This document shows, in pieces, positions 22,453 through 33,049 of a DNA stretch of 64,000 nt (positions within the stretch are counted from its first letter, which is position 1; every line of letters begins with the position of its first letter). A program made the position numbers and the translations under genes. The notes under the pieces were generated by a model that was not told the DNA's origin, did not search any database, and saw nothing but the letters and a program-made list of their open reading frames with translations. Source of the stretch: Xiphydria camelus (Eukaryota; Arthropoda; Insecta; Hymenoptera; Xiphydriidae); contig OY783195.1 of assembly GCA_963678675.1 (NCBI GenBank), positions 14,234,505-14,298,504 of the forward strand, written 5' to 3'.

Positions 22453-22685
22453 ACGGACGAAAGTTGTGGGGTTCTTAAGTAGCCCGGAGACGATCAATAA
22501 TATTGGAGTAGCACATAGACGGTCAATAATATTGTCAATAAGATTGATGATTTCAATTGCAATTGCGATTGACGGAGATCCAATGAACACGTCAATATTT
22601 CATCAGTGGCTGTGAATTTCTTGCGAGTCGAGTCGAATCTTTTACTGGTTAGGTTTTATTAGTGGCAGTGAATTTCTCGCGAGTA

Positions 22686-23122
22686 ATGGTGTCAGATACA
22701 GATTTGGCCTTTTTAGCCTTAACTTTGGCTGTTTGCGGCCAAAAAAAGCCAAGACGAAAGAGAAGAGGAGGAGACGCTGGTCGAAAGAGTGGTATAAACT
22801 GAGAAGCCGCTTTACCCATGAACATTTACTACAACTTCTGCGAATTAGTGAACCAGATGATTATAAGAAATTTCTCCGAATGGATGACAACAGTTTTGAT
22901 ACATTATTAGCATTAATTCGGCCAGACATCGAAAAACAAGATACTGTAATGCGTCTTGCAATTCCTGCTAGTCAGAGACTGTCTGTAACATTGAGATACC
23001 TTGCCTCTGGCATGGATATGGAAGATTTAAAGTTTACCTGTGCCATTGCTCCACGAACGTTGGAGATAATCATAATGGAAACATGCGAGGCTATAATCCA
23101 GAAATTAAGAGATTACATTCAG
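22686..23122 (+). pseudogene. Harbinger F transposase, exon 1
   Basis: Starts MVSDTDLAFLALTLAVCG, then a basic run, then RRWSKEWYKLRSRFTHEHLL, MDDNSFDTLLALIRPDIEKQ and SVTLRYLASGMDMEDL, the Harbinger N-terminal pattern. One frameshift lies in the basic purine run at about 22750-22765. The exon ends at IQ with a GTAAGT donor at 23123 and joins in phase to 23856. The intron between carries an exon of the MADF gene on the other strand. Confidence 0.8.
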
Positions 23123-23240
23123 GTAAGTTTATTTATAGGACGTTTATCTTAAAATAGCATACATTAACAAATGAACTTAAAAGGATTACTTATTTATGTA
23201 AAGAATTGAATGCCATCAAGTAGTTTGCTGCAGTTTGTTC

Positions 23241-23758
23241 TTAAGTGTCTTCAGTCAGAAAACTAGGAGAGGCACTGGCGACGTTGGAGGTATTGAAAGA
23301 ATCGCGATGACTTTCTTGTTTGCGATAGCTTTGTTTCTGTGTTTGAGAAGAGTTAAGCGGAAATGGTGAAAGTAAGACCTTTTGGAAAGAGCGTTCAGGT
23401 GTACGGGACGGTGAGCTGTTCGGTGCAGGCGAAGTTGAACACAAACGTGATGGGGTTTGCGATGATGGTAAAAAACGCACTCCGTTCCCCTTGTTAACGC
23501 ACCCATTTCACCTTCAAACAGGGTATCGTTAATGATTTTCTCAGCATACCGTCGTTGGTCTGGGGCTAATGTGTTCAATTTTATAGCCCATCCCTTAGCT
23601 AGTATGTCATCTTCAGTGTCCGATGGTTTTTAAAAATACGCTGTAGCTAACCCCACGAGTTCATCTGTTGATGATTCAGGTGCTGGTTTTTTTCTCTTAG
23701 GGGGCACAGTCTTGACAGATGCCGCCCGGGGCTCTTGGCAGTCTTGAACCAATGGTTG
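23241..23758 (-). pseudogene. F MADF/BESS accessory protein, exon 2
   Basis: Begins QPLVQDCQEPRAAS after a CAG acceptor at 23759, in phase with exon 1 (30426). It holds LAPDQRRYAEKIINDTLFEG, the BESS-type C-terminal motif of Harbinger MADF proteins, then a Ser/Pro-rich tail to a stop at 23241. Two frameshifts (about 23632 and about 23490) break it. MADF/BESS proteins bind element DNA and bring in the transposase. The exon lies wholly in the intron of the F transposase, in antisense. Confidence 0.7.
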
Positions 23759-23855
23759 CTGTAAAGAAAACATAAAAATAATAGCATACAAGATTGAAAA
23801 GTTTATAAAAAAAAGTGAAGTGAAAAATGTGAATAACAATATTTTTTTATTTCAG

Positions 23856-24475
23856 ATTCCAAAAAATGCACAAGGATGGAAAGAAGTGGCGCAAGAGTTT
23901 GAAGAAAGGTGGAACTTCCATAACTGTATAGGAAGCGCAGATGGCAAACATATGGCCATACAAAAGCCCTCGAACTCTGGTTCTTACTATTACAACTATA
24001 AGGGAACTTTTAGTATCGTGCTTATGGCTATTGTTAATGCGAATTATCAATTCCTCATGATTGATGTTGGAGCCAATGGACGGGTATCAGATGGAGACGT
24101 TCTGAAGAACACACTATTTTGGGAAAAAATGTCTCAAAACCAACTCAATATTCCTGATCCACGCGAATTACCAGGAACAGATCAGAAGTATCCTTATGTG
24201 TTCATTGGTGATGAAGCCTTCCAGCTAATGCCAAATTTTATGAAGCCCTACAATAGATCTTGCCTGACAAATGAAAAACGCATTTTCAACTATAGATTAT
24301 CTCGTGCGCGTAGAATCGTTGAAAACGCGTTTGGTATTTTAACATCAAGGTTTAAGATTTTTCAAAAAAACATCAAATTCGCACCAGATAAGGCTCGAAA
24401 GATAGTAATGGCTCTTGCTGTTATTTACACAACTACTTGTCAACTAGAAATAATACAAATTACATTCAGCGCAAT
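23856..24475 (+). pseudogene. Harbinger F transposase, exon 2, DDE domain
   Basis: Starts after a TTTCAG acceptor with IPKNAQGWKEVAQEFEERWN. First Asp in IGSADGKHMAIQKPSNSG; then GANGRVSDGDVLKNT; second Asp in FIGDEAFQLMPNFMKPYN; Glu in ARRIVENAFGILTSRFKIF. A one-base frameshift lies at about 24420, just before the LHNYL block. It is then interrupted by EnSpm2, and the C-terminus continues at 30143. Removing EnSpm2 and one AAT gives the RNDVDYEN junction expected for the family. Confidence 0.85.
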
Positions 24476-24489
24476 CCCAGTAAACACGT

Positions 24490-25110
24490 GATTGAACAGC
24501 AATGTAACGTGGAAGTTACATGTAATGTTACAATGTAACGCTTGTGATATGTTGAAGGTATGTAACATAAGAGTAACATGCAATATTTCATTTGTTATAT
24601 GCAGGTAATGTAATTGTTATATGAAGGATTTTCGTCGCAGTTGCATAACAAAAAGTGTGTAATGGCAACGTAACATACTCGTAACAATTGCAGTATAACT
24701 GTCGTGATAGGTACGTAATGTGGCACGAACGTAACTTGTAAATGTTACAAGAATGTTGCAAGACTACGTAACATTTACGTTACATGCGTATCACAGTGGT
24801 GATATAACATCACTAACATACACGTTATGTAACTATTATATGGCGTGGTTACGTTCTATTTATGTAACAGAAGTGCGTAACCGTAACGCTAGATGCTTGT
24901 AACAATAGTAATGTAACTGCGGGGATAGTTCGTTGAAGTTACAGTGATGTTACTTACTACACATTACAAGAATGTTTCAAGAGTATGTAATATTTACGTT
25001 ACATGCGTATCACAGTGGTGATGTAACATCATTAACATGCACGTTATGTAACTATTATATGTCGTGGTAACGTCATAGTTATGTAACAGAAGTGTGTTAC
25101 TGTAACATGC
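24490..25110. repeat. Subterminal motif array of EnSpm2, left end
   Basis: Dozens of TGTAAC / GTTACA / GTAACGTTAC motifs in both orientations over about 600 bp, with larger internal near-repeats (for example ACATTTACGTTACATGCGTA at about 24770 and a close copy at about 24990). The right end carries the same motif set (29580-30125). Confidence 0.8.
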
Positions 25111-25882
25111 TTGTACTACGCGCGGGACTCGGGAGAGAAAAGCATAAGGATGCAAGCGACAATTAGGAACCGAGTCCCTATCACGCGCGTGACTCGGGAG
25201 GAAAAGCACGAAATTGCGGGTATATAAAAAACGGCCCGAGAACATCACAGTTCCAATTGGCAGTTAACACCTTACTTCCTTGGTAACACCCCAACGGGAG
25301 GCTCGATCGGGAAAGCCCGACTTTCCTGTCTAGATGCTATTCTTTGTCGCTCGGCTATTCCTTGCCTGGCGACTGAATAAAAATGTCGCTCGGAAACATG
25401 TATCCTAGATGTCGTATCCCTTCCACGTCGTATCGCGTCGTCTGAATATCTGCATTTCAATATATGGCGGCGACATTCGAGCAACATATGTTGCTCGGGT
25501 ATCGTGTTGATGTCGTGTTGCTCTGTCTGTATTGAGCCTAACCGTCGTCGTTCTCGGAAGCAGACTTTGGTTCCGAGAATAGATCCCGTCTCTCCCCGCT
25601 CTCCCGTTTTCCGTTGGAGTGGTTCACGTGACGAGCACGTGGCCGACACGTGATCCGCCGGGAGAGTCCCGCGCGGCGAGCGCGCAGCCGTTGCGTGATT
25701 CGCCGAGACAGCTATCCTGATGCGCGCGCAGCCGTTGCGCGATTGGTCGCGAGAGCTACGCGTGATTACCATGCTTGAGAGCGTCGAGCACGCCGCGCGC
25801 CTGGTCAGTCTGTTCTAGTCTTTTGCTCTGTGCAGTCGAGCAGTGCGAATAAAGTGCTCTTCCTTTCCTTCCTTTCAAAAGG
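25110..25882 (+). promoter_or_regulatory. GC-rich block with TATA box, probable EnSpm2 promoter and leader exon (or solo LTR)
   Basis: The block is far more GC-rich than its surroundings, with repeats of GCGGGACTCGGGAGAG. A TATA box (GGGTATATAAAAAACGG, about 25219) is followed by CCAATTGGCAG; AATAAA lies near 25848. A GT donor at about 25882 and acceptors upstream of 26046 fit a leader exon spliced towards the transposase ATG at 26744. TATA, AATAAA and a sharp base-composition edge would also fit a solo LTR. I cannot separate the two. Confidence 0.4.
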
Positions 25883-26743
25883 TAATTATACTATTTAATA
25901 ATGAATTATTAGCTTTATCTAATGTAGATTACAGTTAACATAATGTGACACGAGAAAAGAAATGATGCTAAGCGATAGTTTGCTGTTCCTCATTATTCAT
26001 GTTATATTAATTAGAATTTAACAAAACATATGTATATTATTTCAGTCGAGTGTATCGTTGTATCCACCACGAAGCATCACGGGCCTCATTCATTGCCAAT
26101 CGAAGATCCTAACAGAGACGCCGTAAAGTGTACGCGAATAATCGAGTGAGGAAATCTCTCAGTTTGGAAGTGTGCTGGAATAACGCTGCGAAGAGGACGG
26201 TGACCAAGTGCTCTTGATTTGGACGACGTATTCAGGTAAGAATTTTTATTCCAATGACTTTTGCCCTGTTGGTACGTCTCCACTTTTCTCATGATCTTTG
26301 ATGATCAGAGCCACCGAAGGAATTGTTTCTATTTCACTGATTAAAAAAAAACGTCTCCTCATTAAATTAGATGAAAAATCGGTTTTATTTTTAGTTTTGG
26401 TATATTAACAGTTTTTTTATTTTCTGAGCTCCTCGACTCGTATTGGCTTAAACTTTGACTCGTTAGTCTTTCTAATAATTTCAAACCCTGGTAGATATGT
26501 AATAAATAAATCATCGCAGTAAATAAATTAATGAATAATTAACAAATAAATAAATAAATTTCTGTTAACCTTGCAGTTTACTGGAACGCGCGTTGAAAAG
26601 CATTTTGAATCCTCTTTGTTTTATTCTCCTGCAGTAAATATCCATCCGTTTATAATTTTGAAATAACTAATCGCTCTGATAATCTGGAAATCTACTGTAA
26701 TTATTTTCAATGTTTTCAAAATTAAAATTTAACTTTCCACAAA

Positions 26744-27877
26744 ATGCCAAAAGATATTGCTTCTATATCAAAGCGGAGAAGAAATCAATTAATCCATGCA
26801 GAGATCGTACGGCACAGTAAATTTTCTAATCAGCTATCAGTTTCTCGTACGGTGTCTGTAGGTTCCGATTGCCATACCAAACCAATAATCAACGATAACG
26901 AGCAGCCTTCCACCTCGTTTACTGCGTGTGGTGCTATTCCCACGAATGATAAAGTTGATACTCATGAACAGTTGATAATTGAACCTAATAAGTCCATGCG
27001 TATTGATTCTCAGCAAAATGTACCAGAGAATATTTGTTCAGATTTATCAGACAATTCAAGTAATGAAAGTTTAATCGAATTAGATAATGAAGTTGCTTGT
27101 GAGACCAACGCGAGTTTAAATTACGATTTACGTTGTTGGGCTATACAAAATGACGTATTACACACACATGTAAACAGTCTGTTAACAATTCTTCGTAAAC
27201 ACGGTAACACTAGTGTACCCGCGGATGTTCGCACGCTTTTGAAAACACCTCGAAATCCGTCAATGGATATTGTATTGTTAAACGGTGGCGAGTACGTGCA
27301 TTTTGGATTGATAGCCGGACTGAAACGTTCAATAAAGAAATATTTCAATATTATTTCGAATTTCGTCGAAATAAATATAAATTGTGACGGTTTGCCGCTA
27401 TTTAAAAGTTCACGAGGGCAGTTTTGGCCAATTCTGGCATCAATTTCAACGAACTTCTGCACTGAGCCTTTTGCTGTTGGCATACATTATGGTGCTAATA
27501 AACCTGATGATGCTAACCTTTTTCTCAACGAATTTATTACTGAAATGCTGGAACTTACAAAAAATGGCCTTGATATTGAAGGTTCCTACTTTCGAGTAAG
27601 TATTAAGGCTATTGTTTGTGATGCTCCCGCCAAGGCTTTTATTACTTACACTAAAGGTCACAACGCGTACTTTTCTTGTCCAAAATGCACTCAGGAAGGC
27701 GAATATGTGCGCGGCCGCGTTACTTTTCCGGAAATTGATTGTCTTCTAAGGACCGATGATTCGTTTCGACGCCAACTGCAGCCCGAGCATCATAAGGGCG
27801 TGTCCAATTTACTGCAACTTAATCTAGGTTTGGTATCCCAGGTCGCGTTAGATTACCTACCTAGATTACATCTCTGA
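26744..27877 (+). pseudogene. EnSpm2 CACTA-like transposase, C-terminally deleted
   Basis: A 377-aa frame from MPKDIASISKRRRNQLIHAE. It has a Ser/Asn-rich N-terminus, LRCWAIQNDVLHTHVNSLL, then DVRTLLKTPRN, ININCDGLPLFKSSRGQFW, FAVGIHYGANKP, IVCDAPAKAF and the HNAYFSCPKCTQEGEYVRGR zinc-like segment. The blocks line up one-for-one with the element E transposase (14309-15149). The frame ends shortly after DYLPRLHL, where the LHLLDLGIMKK block should begin. An internal deletion has removed the rest and fused this end to the DUF4806 gene. Probably inactive. Confidence 0.8.
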
Positions 27878-27905
27878 TGCAGAGAATCAGAGAATTATTA
27901 TAAGG

Positions 27906-28628
27906 ATGCTTGCATCGCTGCAAGTGCAAGTTCGAGAGATTTCTCAGAAACTCGATCGCAGACAGCTACCTGGATCCTCAGACTCGATGGACATCATAAA
28001 ATCTCATCTGCCGCTAAAATCGATCACCGAAATCCAGCAATTTGACGAGAAAATCCGAGGCAATCCGGAATTTGCAACGATATTCGTAAGTTACAATTAC
28101 CTCATTTATATGTACTGTTATTAATCTTTTTTATATTTAGAATCTCTGCCTCCACATTTCTTCTCTTTTTTTTAGACTGCTTAAAAATTTTTTTAAACTA
28201 AATTGTTCTATAAATTATCCTTCGCAGGCTCAATTTGTACGAAAGGTCGGAGGCCGTACCGCACGCGAGGACACGATGAGGATACTACAAAAGATATTTA
28301 CAAATCAGTGCGCACAACTGTGCTCCTGGAAAGGCCGGAAAGAAAACTTTTGCATCGAAGAACTTCAGCTCACGAAATGTATCAAAGGTGAGTAATTACT
28401 TACAGATAGGCACGAACGATTGCGAAAAAGATAACTAGAATTTTAAAATCTAAATTTTAATATTATTATTTGTATGCAGAAGCGATTTTGGAGCAACATC
28501 CGGCATTAAAGGAAATTTACTTCGAAGAAACCGTCTCGGATTGGTTCCGATTTGCTAAACAGCGGGCCACCCGAGAAGCAGGGAAAAAGCGTACGGCAGC
28601 TCGTAGCCAGGATTTCAAAGCCGCATGA
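27906..28628 (+). CDS. DUF4806 gene of EnSpm2, 5'-truncated, three exons visible
   Basis: Exons to 28085, 28228-28387 and 28480-28628 join in phase at GT/AG sites. Exon 1 reads SLQVQVREISQKLDRRQLPG, a coiled-coil-like stretch. Exon 2 has RKVGGRTAREDTMRILQKIF and LCSWKGRKENFCI, the DUF4806 core with a Trp-Gly turn. Exon 3 is basic with a Trp-Phe-Arg helix and ends FKAA. The true 5' part is missing: the open frame continues upstream across the deletion junction at about 27880 to the transposase stop. The ATG at 27906 is only the first available Met. Confidence 0.65.
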
Positions 28629-29580
28629 ACCACTCCCTGCAGCTGCGCAACACGGAAAATGTCAGTTCGCGACAGTAATCACCATTCCTCAGAATATTTT
28701 TTACAATTTAGAACAAATCTTGCTCTCGTCGCTGTAACTTCTTCATATCACTTTTTTGGACGACTTTTATTTAAATTATTGAAATTGTTCAATACACAAA
28801 ACGTCCGTTCTAGACGAATTTATGTATTTTTTTTACATTTTTAATCAAATTTCATCGAGAACGGACATTGCGTATTAACAAAAAAAACTATTTTTTTTAC
28901 GGACTGAAAGTACTCTCCCGTTTAAAAGCTTATTTATTCTTTAAGCTAACCTACGCGTCTTTAAAGCAGTTAAGTGTCACTTCGATATCGGCAAAGCTAC
29001 GGGCACAAGTATAGACTATTTCATGTATCACATGGTGCAATATGTATTGAGCTACAGTACCTCATACACAGTTAGTATTTTTCTATTATCATCTAGTATA
29101 TAAAGTACTCTTAATACGTTTGGTCACCTCTGTTATCTAGTCGATTAGTTAATACGTTAATGTGCATATATATTGTACCTAGTCGACCAGCAAAGTTTGC
29201 AAAAAACACAAAGATGTTCCTATTAAAATATCATATTAGGAATAATGTATTAAATACTATTGCAATAATTTGTTACGATTGAATAAAGAACTTTAATTTA
29301 TTATGGCTTCAATTTAAATTTATATTAATCTATACCTTTTACAACCTGAAATAGGCACCCAGTTGTATTCAAAATATGAAGATAATAGTTATATATTATC
29401 TTGATATTGACGAATCTGTAACGTAACTTTCATGCAAGAAGTTTTATATTTATGTACAGGTTAATGGAACATACACGTATATCACCTATGAAAGAACAAT
29501 TTATATACGTGCATGTAACATTGAAACATGCGCATAAATATAATACTTTCTGCATAAAAGTTACATTACAGGTTTGTCAA
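28629..29580. other. EnSpm2 3' region without gene
   Basis: AT-rich sequence downstream of the DUF4806 stop, with an imperfect inverted repeat around AAAACGTCCGTTCTAG (about 28798) and GAGAACGGACATTGCG (about 28856). Towards 29400-29580 the motif array begins. Nothing coding. Confidence 0.5.
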
Positions 29581-30125
29581 TAATTGATATGAACAATTAT
29601 TGTTCATATCACAGGAATATTACAGTAATATTAAGTGTGATATAATCGTCAAAGTTACTGTAACATTACACTTACGTCAGCCGTTATGTAACCCCAAATA
29701 ATAACAGTTACATTAGTTGTTATGTAATCATTACGTCAACGTAATGTTACAGCAGCATAACTATTCACTTCATTGTTGTATTACAAGGATATATACTCGT
29801 TACAAGACCGGTATATAAGAGTTACACCACGGTTACCAATACGATACCTTCCTGAGGGTGTTGTGCAACATTCAAGGAACATTACGATAATGTAACGGTT
29901 ATGTAATACACGTGATGTAACATATTTATGTTATTATTACATTTCAGTTACGTTACATAACGTACGGGCAACATAACTGAATTGTAACAGTTATGCAACA
30001 CATGTTACATAACATGGTAACATTACTGAGTGGGAAATAACAAATTACATGTAAGTTACATGTAAGTTACCGGTGATGTTACTTGTTACATTGGGTTACA
30101 TTGCGGTTACATTGCTGTAACAATG
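29580..30125. repeat. Subterminal motif array of EnSpm2, right end
   Basis: Dense GTTACA / TGTAAC motifs in both orientations, ending in TTACATTGCTGTAACAATGC next to the TIR. It mirrors 24490-25110. Confidence 0.8.
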
Positions 30126-30142
30126 CCGTGTTTACTGGGAAT

Positions 30143-30337
30143 GATGTTGATTATGAAAATACAGCTTCTGGAACAATTGAAGTAGGTTCATGGAGACAGG
30201 GAACAGAACTGTTAACTGATCTTCAAAGAATGAGGGGTAATTCAGCGGTTGAAGCTAAGAAAGTTAGAGATAATTTTTGTGATTATTTCAATACTGTAGG
30301 TTCAATGCCATGGCAAGAAAATTGCTTGAAATTGTAA
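30143..30337 (+). pseudogene. Harbinger F transposase, C-terminus after EnSpm2
   Basis: Reads DVDYENTASGTIEVGSWRQG, LQRMRGNSAVEAKKVRDNF and DYFNTVGSMPWQENCLKL to a stop. This is the FCxYFNxxGxxPWQ tail usual for Harbinger transposases. It continues the frame of 23856-24475. Confidence 0.85.
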
Positions 30338-30425
30338 ATTAGACTAACAAATAAAAAGTACCTAACCTTCCTAATGTAGTGAAATAAAGAAATATTTAAA
30401 CTAAACGAAATAGTTTTTTACTTAC

Positions 30426-31296
30426 CTCTGAACTTTCAATATCTGCTATCTCCACTTGATCTTTTATAAAAAGTAGATCGTTATAGTACCATAATGCAGG
30501 CTCCGGAATGTCATGACTAGATGCACCTGATCGCTTTTTTTTGATCAATTTTCTGGTACTCTTTATTGAAGTTGGTTCGCAGGATATTTATTTTTTTCTT
30601 CAAATTATCCTGCGTATAATTTGGTTTATACTGTTGTAGAGCAGTTAGAATTTTTTTTAAAGCAATGCTTTTCTTATTCTTGTTTAAATAATCCTTCGAT
30701 TTTACTCGCCACAACTCCGGTTGATCGCGGTACAAAGCAATTAAAAGTAATACAAAATCTCTGGGGCTTTTCCAATAAGGAACACAGATGACACAGTGTA
30801 ACACAGTGTTGAACACACAGCGTTCCAACAGCGACACCGTGCAACACTACTCGACACAGCAAGAAGCTGAGTTTGAGCATGTCGAGTGTCTCAGAGCTGC
30901 CAACAGACGTAGAAATTTGTTGGTTCTAATTGTGGTACTTAATATTGAAATTGCCTTGATGACAGATCACTTGACCGTTTAGCGTTATATGTATGTATTT
31001 CCGGCTCTTAGCGAAGAAAGAAAAAGGAATGCAGCCATGGCAGAGATTTCAGCAACAAGTAAAATTATAAAATTACTTAATTATAAGCCACTAGGTAATC
31101 TATCTAGTGGCTTTATGCACATAATGATATGAGCACACTCTGGTGGTTACTTTGAGAAATTAAAATGTGTTCCAATAAGCACCCCGACACTGTGTACTGC
31201 AGTGTCACACTGTGTAATACTGTGCCTCCTTATTGGAAAACGCCCTCTATCTCCTAAGTTTTCGAGTTCCACGGAGCTCTGCGGCGTATCCGCCAT
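30426..31296 (-). pseudogene. F MADF/BESS accessory protein, exon 1 (split by element N)
   Basis: Start at 31296 with MADTPQSSVELENLGDR, then element N (30763-31245), then DFVLLLIALYRDQPELWRVK, SKDYLNKNKKSIALKKILTA and LKKKINILRTNFNKEYQKI. These are the helices and conserved Trp of the MADF (Myb/SANT-like) domain. A frameshift lies in an 8-base A run (about 30537-30544). The tail EPALWYYNDLLFIKDQVE is typical. The GTAAGT donor at 30425 is in phase with exon 2 at 23758, so the intron contains the entire second exon of the transposase and EnSpm2. Confidence 0.75.
30763..31245. mobile_element. 483-bp non-autonomous element N, TCT duplication
   Basis: Ends GGGGCTTTTCCAATAAGGA / TCCTTATTGGAAAACGCCC with TCT on both sides (30760-30762, 31246-31248). 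Inside both ends are ACACAGTGTAACACAGTG-type repeats. Excision with one TCT rejoins the MADF frame. It has 3-bp duplications like Harbinger/CACTA elements but no gene. Confidence 0.8.
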
Positions 31297-31748
31297 CGCG
31301 TGGCCGTCTGGTGCAACTGCCCGAACGATTGACAATTTATCGATTACACGATCAATTGGGATGCGTCAATGGTCCCCGTCAATGTGCTTCAATCAAATTT
31401 CCTATCAATGTCCGTCCATCGATTGACAATGGCATCAATCGCTTCGTACACGATCAATTTGATGCCCATTGACAATATTAGGTTTGTTCCAACCGACGAT
31501 TCCTGTACGGTTCTGGAACTGTCACGGAACTGGTGGGATCGGTTTAATGCGCAGGCGCGATGTTTGCACTGCTGGTAACTGGCAAGAGCAGTTGGAACGG
31601 TTTTGGGATCGTTCGTGAATCGGTCAGTCGTGTCTAACCCACGACGCGGTGAGCACGGTGTTCTCTTGCTTATATCACGCTATTTCAGTTGACATTTTCT
31701 GTCATTTGCAAGTTGCGTGAAGTCTCAACATCTTTTACGATAATTTCG

Positions 31749-32165
31749 AAAGCACTTAGAAAGTGGGGCCTCCCATAGACATTCTTTAATTAATTTTTTT
31801 ACTCATTTGAAATGTCAGAATGGACTTTATTCATGCTATCTTAAAATAGATGTTTTCTAAGCGAGTTCGGTTCTCAGCGAGAATCGAATACTAATGCAAT
31901 ATACTACCATAAACATACTAAAGCATCAGACATTTTTAGATACTTAAAAGGCCCATATTTATAGGACTACATATTTCATAATTCGATCTGTCATATTAAT
32001 AACAAATGTACAATTTTATAAAATCATGTATTGGAATTACATTTTAGCAGGGCAAAAAAAAATCCATTATAAGCTAGCATGAATAAAGATAATTCTGACA
32101 TTTCAAATCACTAAAAAATTCATTAACAAATGTATATGGGAGGCCCCACTTTCTAAGTGCTCTCC
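31749..32165. mobile_element. Foldback MITE inside element G
   Basis: Ends GCACTTAGAAAGTGGGGCCT / AGGCCCCACTTTCTAAGTGC with long AT-rich arms around AAATGTCAGAAT. No ORF; TSD not determined. Confidence 0.75.
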
Positions 32166-33049
32166 GTAAATTACCGTAAAAGATGTTGAAATGTAGGGTA
32201 AAAAATCATGAAAATTAGAAATGTCGGTTTTGAGATACAACACTTTTTATTTCCATTTTCAATAAAAAAAACGCAATATAAAGAAATACATTTTTTTTCG
32301 AAATCACCAAAAAATACAAATATTTCATATGGATCATTTCTTCCATATTTTGTTAATTGAAGCCGTAAATCGTGATGAAAAAACAATAATAACTGCTCAA
32401 CGATTTATGGAATCGTTCTGAAAATTTAGGCCAGTTTTTATATTGATTAAAGATACTTGGAAAAAAATGAGCAACTAAATCGGAGACCCAAAAGTTTCTA
32501 CTACTAAAAGTTGACATGGAATGCCCCATAAGTTTAAGTATTTTAAGAGTATTTTACCAACTACTATAAAAATAAATATAATTTGTACGCTTCCATTCGT
32601 CATGAAATTAAAGAAACACATCAATTTGCACACGCAAGTCTGTTGGTATGCCACGTTAATCTCCCTCGTCCTCGACTTCCAAGTTCTCCTGCAGTGCTGG
32701 TTGTCAAGCCCACATGCTCTTCCTATTACCAAAGACAATAGATGTCACGATCATTCAATCGGTATAGGTTGGTATTGCTGCAATCTCATTTCATAAATGT
32801 CTTACCTCAATCGAGAAATATCCTTTTTTTCCATGTATGGCTCAGTCTGGATCTCCTTCTGGCCTGTCCATTTCGATATGTCTTCCTTCCATCAATTGCC
32901 AATTTGAATTTTTTTCTTCTGATCACCAACCGCCTGCATCTGAAACAAATTACGCAGTTTTAACAAAGATGAAATAGGTTTTACAATTTTTCAGTAGGTA
33001 TAAATTGGTATTGCTGTTATTTCACTTCATTAATTCCCCCTACGCGTTG

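Larger units (their letters stand above)
24476..30139. mobile_element. EnSpm/CACTA-like element EnSpm2 (5.7 kb)
   Basis: Ends CCCAGTAAACACG / CGTGTTTACTGGG and a 3-bp AAT duplication (24473-24475, 30140-30142). Both ends hold dense arrays of GTTACATGTAAC-type motifs. It carries a CACTA-like transposase start (26744-27877) and a spliced DUF4806 gene (27906-28628), both plus strand. An internal deletion has fused their edges. It is inserted in the DDE domain of Harbinger F. Confidence 0.85.

Noticed and set aside
25272..25772. 166-aa Arg/Ser-rich minus-strand frame
   Set aside because: Lack of stops is explained by the GC-rich block; no domain or start context.
25110..25882. Endogenous retrovirus or LTR retrotransposon
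   Set aside because: TATA and AATAAA fit an LTR, but no gag, protease, RT or integrase, no primer-binding site and no second LTR were found; kept only as an alternative for the promoter block.
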